From Pseudomonas sp. MAG733B (GTDB lineage: Bacteria; Pseudomonadota; Gammaproteobacteria; Pseudomonadales; Pseudomonadaceae), in assembly GCF_036884845.1 (NCBI RefSeq), contig NZ_CP145732.1, positions 2,728,001-2,792,000 of the forward strand: 64,000 nt of DNA, written 5' to 3'. Position numbers and translations under genes: made by a program. The notes below the pieces were generated by a model. It was given only the letters and a program-made list of their open reading frames with translations. It was not told the origin of the DNA and made no database searches. Below, one piece after another: positions 60,594 through 64,000 of this stretch; position 1 is the first letter of the stretch, and every line of letters starts with the position of its first letter.

Positions 60594-62630
60594 ATGGACA
60601 GCCTGAGCAAATCTAAACCTGTTACGCACCCGGTGAAATTAGCCTATCGACCGGATATTGATGGCCTACGTGCGGTGGCAATTCTTTCTGTTATTATTTT
60701 TCATGCCTTCCCCGCGAGATTTCAGGGCGGATTTGTTGGGGTAGACATATTTTTTGTCATCTCAGGTTTCCTGATATCGAGCATTATATTCAAGGGGCTT
60801 CATCGGGGTGATTTCAGTTTCACTGAATTTTATGCTCATCGTATTAAACGTATATACCCTGCTTTAATTGTTGTGCTGGTGGCGTGCTACATATTTGGGT
60901 GGATTTCTCTGTTGCCAGATGAGTTTCAACAACTGGGTAAGCACATAGCGGCAGGAGCCGGCTTTGTTCAGAACGTCATTCTTTTGAATGAGGTGGGGTA
61001 CTTCAATGTCGACGCCGAATTGAAGCCGCTGCTGCACTTATGGTCGCTAGCAATAGAAGAGCAGTTTTATTTGGTCTATCCAGTTCTTGCTTTTTTTGTT
61101 TGGCGCGCCGGTCTGAATTTGCTAACAATTGTTATATTGCTGAGTCTTGTGTCTATCGGGTTGAATGTCGATGGTGTCAGCCGAGATCCTATTTCTACAT
61201 TTTTCATGCCTCAAACAAGATTTTGGGAACTGTTGGCAGGTTCCATTTTGGCGTACATTCAGCTCTATAAAAAAAATCAATTAACTCGGTTTTTGCAAAA
61301 TTTGCTGTTCCATCCAGTTTTGTTTCGTCATCCTCCTCAGTCAGATCAGAGAGGCGCGGTACTAAATAATTTATACTCAATATTCGGGTTATTTTTTCTA
61401 ATTGCAGCATTTTTTCTTATCGATAAAAGCAAGTTGTTCCCCGGTTGGTGGGCGATATTGCCGGTTTCAGGCGCGTTTTTACTCATTCTCTCTGGCCCAG
61501 ATGCATGGGTGAATCGCGTAGTTCTATCGAATAGGCTAATGGTATTTATTGGGGTAATCAGCTATCCGCTTTATCTCTGGCATTGGCCAATTCTCTCGTT
61601 TGCAAGAATTGTCGAGTCCGAAATACCATCGCGGGAAATTAGAGTTGGGGCGGTATTGCTAAGTGTATTACTAGCATGGCTTACCTATATTTTAATTGAA
61701 AAGCCTATCCGTCTTGGGCGGAAAAGTTGGATGAAAACTGCTGTTTTGAGTATTTCAATGGTGGTTGTAGGTCTTGTGGGTTACAGCACGTTCTTGAAGG
61801 AAGGGTTGCCTTTTCGAGTAGAGCGGTTTGCAAAAATTTCAAAAGCCGCCGGTGAGTGGGAATACCCTGGAAGGCTAGTAAATGAAAAGTTCAGCGGCAT
61901 TAACTATTACGCTCAATATTCGAATAAGAAGTCGCTTACGCTGTTTGTCGGTGACTCTAATATTGAGCAATATTACCCTCGAGTTCGCGCTTTAATTGAA
62001 GATGATGCTATCGATGCCAATGGGGCTATTTTCAAAACTGGCGGTGGATGTCTAGCTATACCGGATGTGGAATACGATCTTCAGCATAAACATTGTTCCG
62101 CATTAATGCAGGAGGCATTTAGGTTGGCGCAGGAAAGGCCTGATATAAGTACTGTGGTGATTGGTTCGCTGTGGAACGCATACCTTACGAATGGCACGTT
62201 CATGGCTGCGCGATTTGGGGTAGGGAGTTCGGAGTACGTTGAAGCTTTGAATAAACTTGGCTTGTATATAAAGAATCTACGGTTGTTAAATAAGCGAGTA
62301 TATGTTGTGCTTAACATACCAGCTGGTAATAAGCTTGACCCAAAATACATGGTTCAGCGTGACCTGATGTCATTTCCAAGTGTTTTGTCCATAAGGGATA
62401 GCAGTGTAAGGCGCGATGATTTAGACCAGCTTTATGGGCAGGTCCAATCTGATTTAGCGAGAGTGGCTAAGACTTCCGGAGCTTCCACAATCAATCCGAT
62501 GGATTTTTTATGTGCGGATAATTGCCCGGGCGTTGATGCTCAGGGCGAGCCTATGTACAAAGATGCGGATCACCTTAGGCCAAGGTTTGTGCGCCAGAAT
62601 GCGAACTTCATCGATGAAGCTCTCAGATAG
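60594..62630 (+). CDS. Second O-antigen-type acyltransferase with SGNH domain
   Basis: 678 residues. Same plan as the gene at 55777-57804: membrane acyltransferase-3 domain (YRPDIDGLRAVAILSVIIFH, GFVGVDIFFVISGFLIS, HLWSLAIEEQFYL) and a C-terminal SGNH domain with GDSNIEQYY and DADHLRP. The membrane halves are close, while the SGNH halves differ strongly, which suggests a different sugar target or position. It is clearly A+T-rich and open throughout despite decay around it. TTTTTACTC with weak promoter features lies ahead; 190 bases between Rz1 and this gene hold nothing else clear. Confidence 0.9.
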   Translation: MDSLSKSKPVTHPVKLAYRPDIDGLRAVAILSVIIFHAFPARFQGGFVGVDIFFVISGFLISSIIFKGLHRGDFSFTEFYAHRIKRIYPALIVVLVACYIFGWISLLPDEFQQLGKHIAAGAGFVQNVILLNEVGYFNVDAELKPLLHLWSLAIEEQFYLVYPVLAFFVWRAGLNLLTIVILLSLVSIGLNVDGVSRDPISTFFMPQTRFWELLAGSILAYIQLYKKNQLTRFLQNLLFHPVLFRHPPQSDQRGAVLNNLYSIFGLFFLIAAFFLIDKSKLFPGWWAILPVSGAFLLILSGPDAWVNRVVLSNRLMVFIGVISYPLYLWHWPILSFARIVESEIPSREIRVGAVLLSVLLAWLTYILIEKPIRLGRKSWMKTAVLSISMVVVGLVGYSTFLKEGLPFRVERFAKISKAAGEWEYPGRLVNEKFSGINYYAQYSNKKSLTLFVGDSNIEQYYPRVRALIEDDAIDANGAIFKTGGGCLAIPDVEYDLQHKHCSALMQEAFRLAQERPDISTVVIGSLWNAYLTNGTFMAARFGVGSSEYVEALNKLGLYIKNLRLLNKRVYVVLNIPAGNKLDPKYMVQRDLMSFPSVLSIRDSSVRRDDLDQLYGQVQSDLARVAKTSGASTINPMDFLCADNCPGVDAQGEPMYKDADHLRPRFVRQNANFIDEALR

Positions 62631-62742
62631 AAAATCTCATTGGCATGCGCGCAGCGGGCGTTGGGGTGAAACAGGTGTAAACCTATTTCAGGACTAGACA
62701 CTTGGATTTCACGTACCGAGATCCAGGTACTTTGGCAGCCTG

Positions 62743-63027
62743 TCACTCAATACTCTTCAACCCCACCGTATTCCGAGCCAACTTCGCACGCTCACTCCAT
62801 GCGATTGTGTGGCTGGCCTTGTTCCATCGCACCTTCCTGATGTCGCGCCTCGAAGCTTTTTCAATGGCGTCAGCGATGTAGCGAATGTTGAAAGTGCTGC
62901 CCGCGCACTCTCCATGGTGAAGCAGGGCTGCTTTCCAGGCCTCCAGATCGCTCATGCTTGAGCCTTCGATGATGATGACTTTCTTGAATCCGCCAGCCAC
63001 AAAATGGATCTCGTAACGTTCCCTCAT
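62743..63027 (-). CDS. Small protein of unknown function
   Basis: 94 residues. YEIHFVAGGFKKVIIIEGSS, then a DLEAWKAALLHHGEC segment and a basic C-terminal half (KASRRDIRKVRWNKASHTI). The style is like small host proteins of Pseudomonas (DUF6555-like), but I am not sure. It may lie outside the prophage remnant. Confidence 0.6.
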   Translation of the reverse strand: MRERYEIHFVAGGFKKVIIIEGSSMSDLEAWKAALLHHGECAGSTFNIRYIADAIEKASRRDIRKVRWNKASHTIAWSERAKLARNTVGLKSIE

Positions 63028-63227
63028 TACCAGGCTGTCCCCGCCAGCAATTTTACTTGAGAAATATTATCATTTGCGGAGTCGGATTAGGATGTCCGTG
63101 CTGCCAAATGAAAATCATTTCTACCCGATGTTGAACTGTGGGCAACGAACTGCATCCAACCAGAACAGGCGACCAGGCGTTTGATTGGCTCAGTGAAGCT
63201 GGAGGGGAGATGATGGGGAGGCGAGCG

Positions 63228-63338
63228 ATGATCCGATTCTTTGCGGCTTACTTGTCCATTTGCCTTTTGCTTCAATGGACTGTGGTTGAGGCATCCCCCT
63301 GGATTGCCACTCATGTGCTTCTGAGATGGATCCTGTAA
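63228..63338 (+). CDS. Possible small membrane peptide
   Basis: 36 residues from the ATG at 63228 after GGGGAGGCG; another start at 63210 after GGAGGGG is possible. One hydrophobic segment (FFAAYLSICLLLQWTVV). Good ribosome sites are the only support. Confidence 0.35.
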   Translation: MIRFFAAYLSICLLLQWTVVEASPWIATHVLLRWIL

Positions 63339-63394
63339 CGCGGTGATTCAGGCGTAAAATGGGCGGTGCTCCCTCATCTAAAGGAGTCACATAT

Positions 63395-63589
63395 ATGATC
63401 TCCGACCAAATCAACAAGCAGTCATCCGACAGCCAAACTGCTTGGGATCGATACTTCTGCGCTGCGTTGATTGCAGAGAGCAATCTGACGGCACCCGTAG
63501 TAGGCGGGGCCACTCACGAAGACAGGCAGAATCTGTTGATCGAGAGGGCCAAAGCCCTCGCCGACAAAATGATGGAAAACAGAAAATAA
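63395..63589 (+). CDS. Small soluble protein of unknown function
   Basis: 64 residues from the ATG at 63395, with AAAGGAGT eight bases upstream, and a strong terminator right behind it. Helical and charged (DRQNLLIERAKALADKMMEN). A single-gene unit, apparently host. Confidence 0.65.
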   Translation: MISDQINKQSSDSQTAWDRYFCAALIAESNLTAPVVGGATHEDRQNLLIERAKALADKMMENRK

Positions 63590-63591
63590 CC

Positions 63592-63617
63592 AGAGCCCAG
63601 CCATCGTGCTGGGCTCT
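63592..63617 (+). terminator. Rho-independent terminator
   Basis: Perfect 10-bp stem AGAGCCCAGC/GCTGGGCTCT with a CATCGT loop, just after the stop of the small gene; the T run is short (TCTTCA). Confidence 0.7.
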
Positions 63618-63651
63618 TCACATCTGGCACTTTTTACCGATGCCCTATGAC

Positions 63652-64000
63652 TCAGGCAATCAGTTCGACCTTCCCGGTCGCCAGGCGATAGATGCCCCCC
63701 ACTATTTTCAACTTGCCGTTGCCGAGCGCGTCGGTCAGCAGTGGTGTGGCCTGCTTGAGGCGTGCAACCGAGTCTTTGACATTTTGTACGGTCGCGTTTT
63801 CCATCAGGTCTCCAGGTTGTTTGATCACTGTTTCGATAGCGGGTTTGAGTGCGTCAGTCAGTTTCGGGATCTGTCCGGGGAACACCGTTTTATCCTTGAC
63901 GGCTTTGATGCCGGCCTCGATAGCGCCGCAACTCTCATGCCCCAATACCAGAATGAGCGGCGCGCCAAGCACGGCGACACCGTATTCGATACTCGCCAGA
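63652..64000 (-). CDS. Beta-carbonic anhydrase, C-terminal part (runs off the window)
   Basis: About 115 residues visible. SIEYGVAVLGAPLILVLGHESCGAIEA holds the His-x-x-Cys zinc site (GHESCG) of beta-carbonic anhydrases, and IVGGIYRLATGKVELI is the usual ending. It interconverts CO2 and bicarbonate. The N-terminus, with the other zinc Cys and Asp, lies beyond 64000, so a signal peptide cannot be judged. Confidence 0.9.
   Translation of the reverse strand, partial: LASIEYGVAVLGAPLILVLGHESCGAIEAGIKAVKDKTVFPGQIPKLTDALKPAIETVIKQPGDLMENATVQNVKDSVARLKQATPLLTDALGNGKLKIVGGIYRLATGKVELIA

Larger units (their letters stand above)
59685..62630. mobile_element. Remnant of a second tandem prophage at the same site
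   Basis: After attR come the 3' third of an integrase gene, a deletion joint, the end of Rz with intact Rz1, and an acyltransferase gene. The order (integrase at the left end, lysis and conversion genes at the right) is that of the complete prophage with about 40 kb removed. No third copy of the attachment repeat is visible to the right, so its outer border is uncertain. Confidence 0.85.

Noticed and set aside
62631..63400. An outer attachment site for the second prophage
   Set aside because: I looked for the GGTTCGAGTCCAATCG core and the GGGGTCACCG hairpin to the right of the acyltransferase and found neither, so the remnant's border is left open.

Overview
The window is a piece of Pseudomonas chromosome, most likely of the P. 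fluorescens group. The reasons are REP elements of the GTAGGAGCGAGC type, the style of the tRNA genes, and the gene families present (FecI/FecR/TonB receptor, rhamnonate catabolism, a molybdenum hydroxylase with cytochrome c, a PuuB-like oxidase). No database search was possible, so family names rest on motifs and gene order.

The first 18 kb are host core and accessory genes: the end of a short-chain dehydrogenase, tRNA-Val(TAC) and two identical tRNA-Asp genes, a Fur-box-preceded sigma/anti-sigma/siderophore receptor unit, and a leftward operon (transporter, RhmD, RhmA, AldA) that would take L-rhamnonate to pyruvate and lactate under a divergent LysR regulator. A rightward cluster follows, encoding a periplasmic molybdenum hydroxylase: Tat-exported molybdopterin subunit, 2Fe-2S subunit, triheme cytochrome c and XdhC-like maturation factor. 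A puuB-like oxidase comes next.

From 18,091 to 59,794 lies an apparently complete 41.6-kb prophage in the 3' half of a tRNA-Val(GAC) gene, bounded by 110-bp direct repeats that differ at one base. It is mosaic. Its early region and control are lambda-like: leftward int/xis arm, CI-like repressor and Cro flanked by five matching operators, O- and P-like replication genes with iterons inside O, Q and a late promoter. Its packaging and head genes are lambda/HK97-like (Nu1, A, W, B, fused protease-capsid). Its tail is Mu-like and contractile (sheath, tube, frameshifted assembly chaperone, N, P, gp45 to gp48). Lysis genes are two holin-like proteins, a SleB-type hydrolase and nested Rz/Rz1. Likely cargo is a cytosine-5 methyltransferase with eight internal repeats, an AT-rich counter-oriented gene (25,414 to 25,818), and an O-antigen-type acyltransferase with an SGNH domain.

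Directly behind the right attachment site is the wreck of a second, related prophage integrated in tandem: the last part of its integrase is joined to its Rz gene by one large deletion, yet its Rz1 and a second, divergent acyltransferase remain open. The last 1.3 kb return to small host genes and the end of a beta-carbonic anhydrase.

The points most worth following are the twin acyltransferases with selective survival in the remnant, the nearly leaderless repressor mRNA with a symmetric operator plan, the methyltransferase repeat array, the counter-oriented membrane protein gene, chains of tiny translationally coupled membrane peptides, and a 570-bp hairpin-rich non-coding stretch in the left arm. 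I found no CRISPR array, no transposase and no clearly new defence system.
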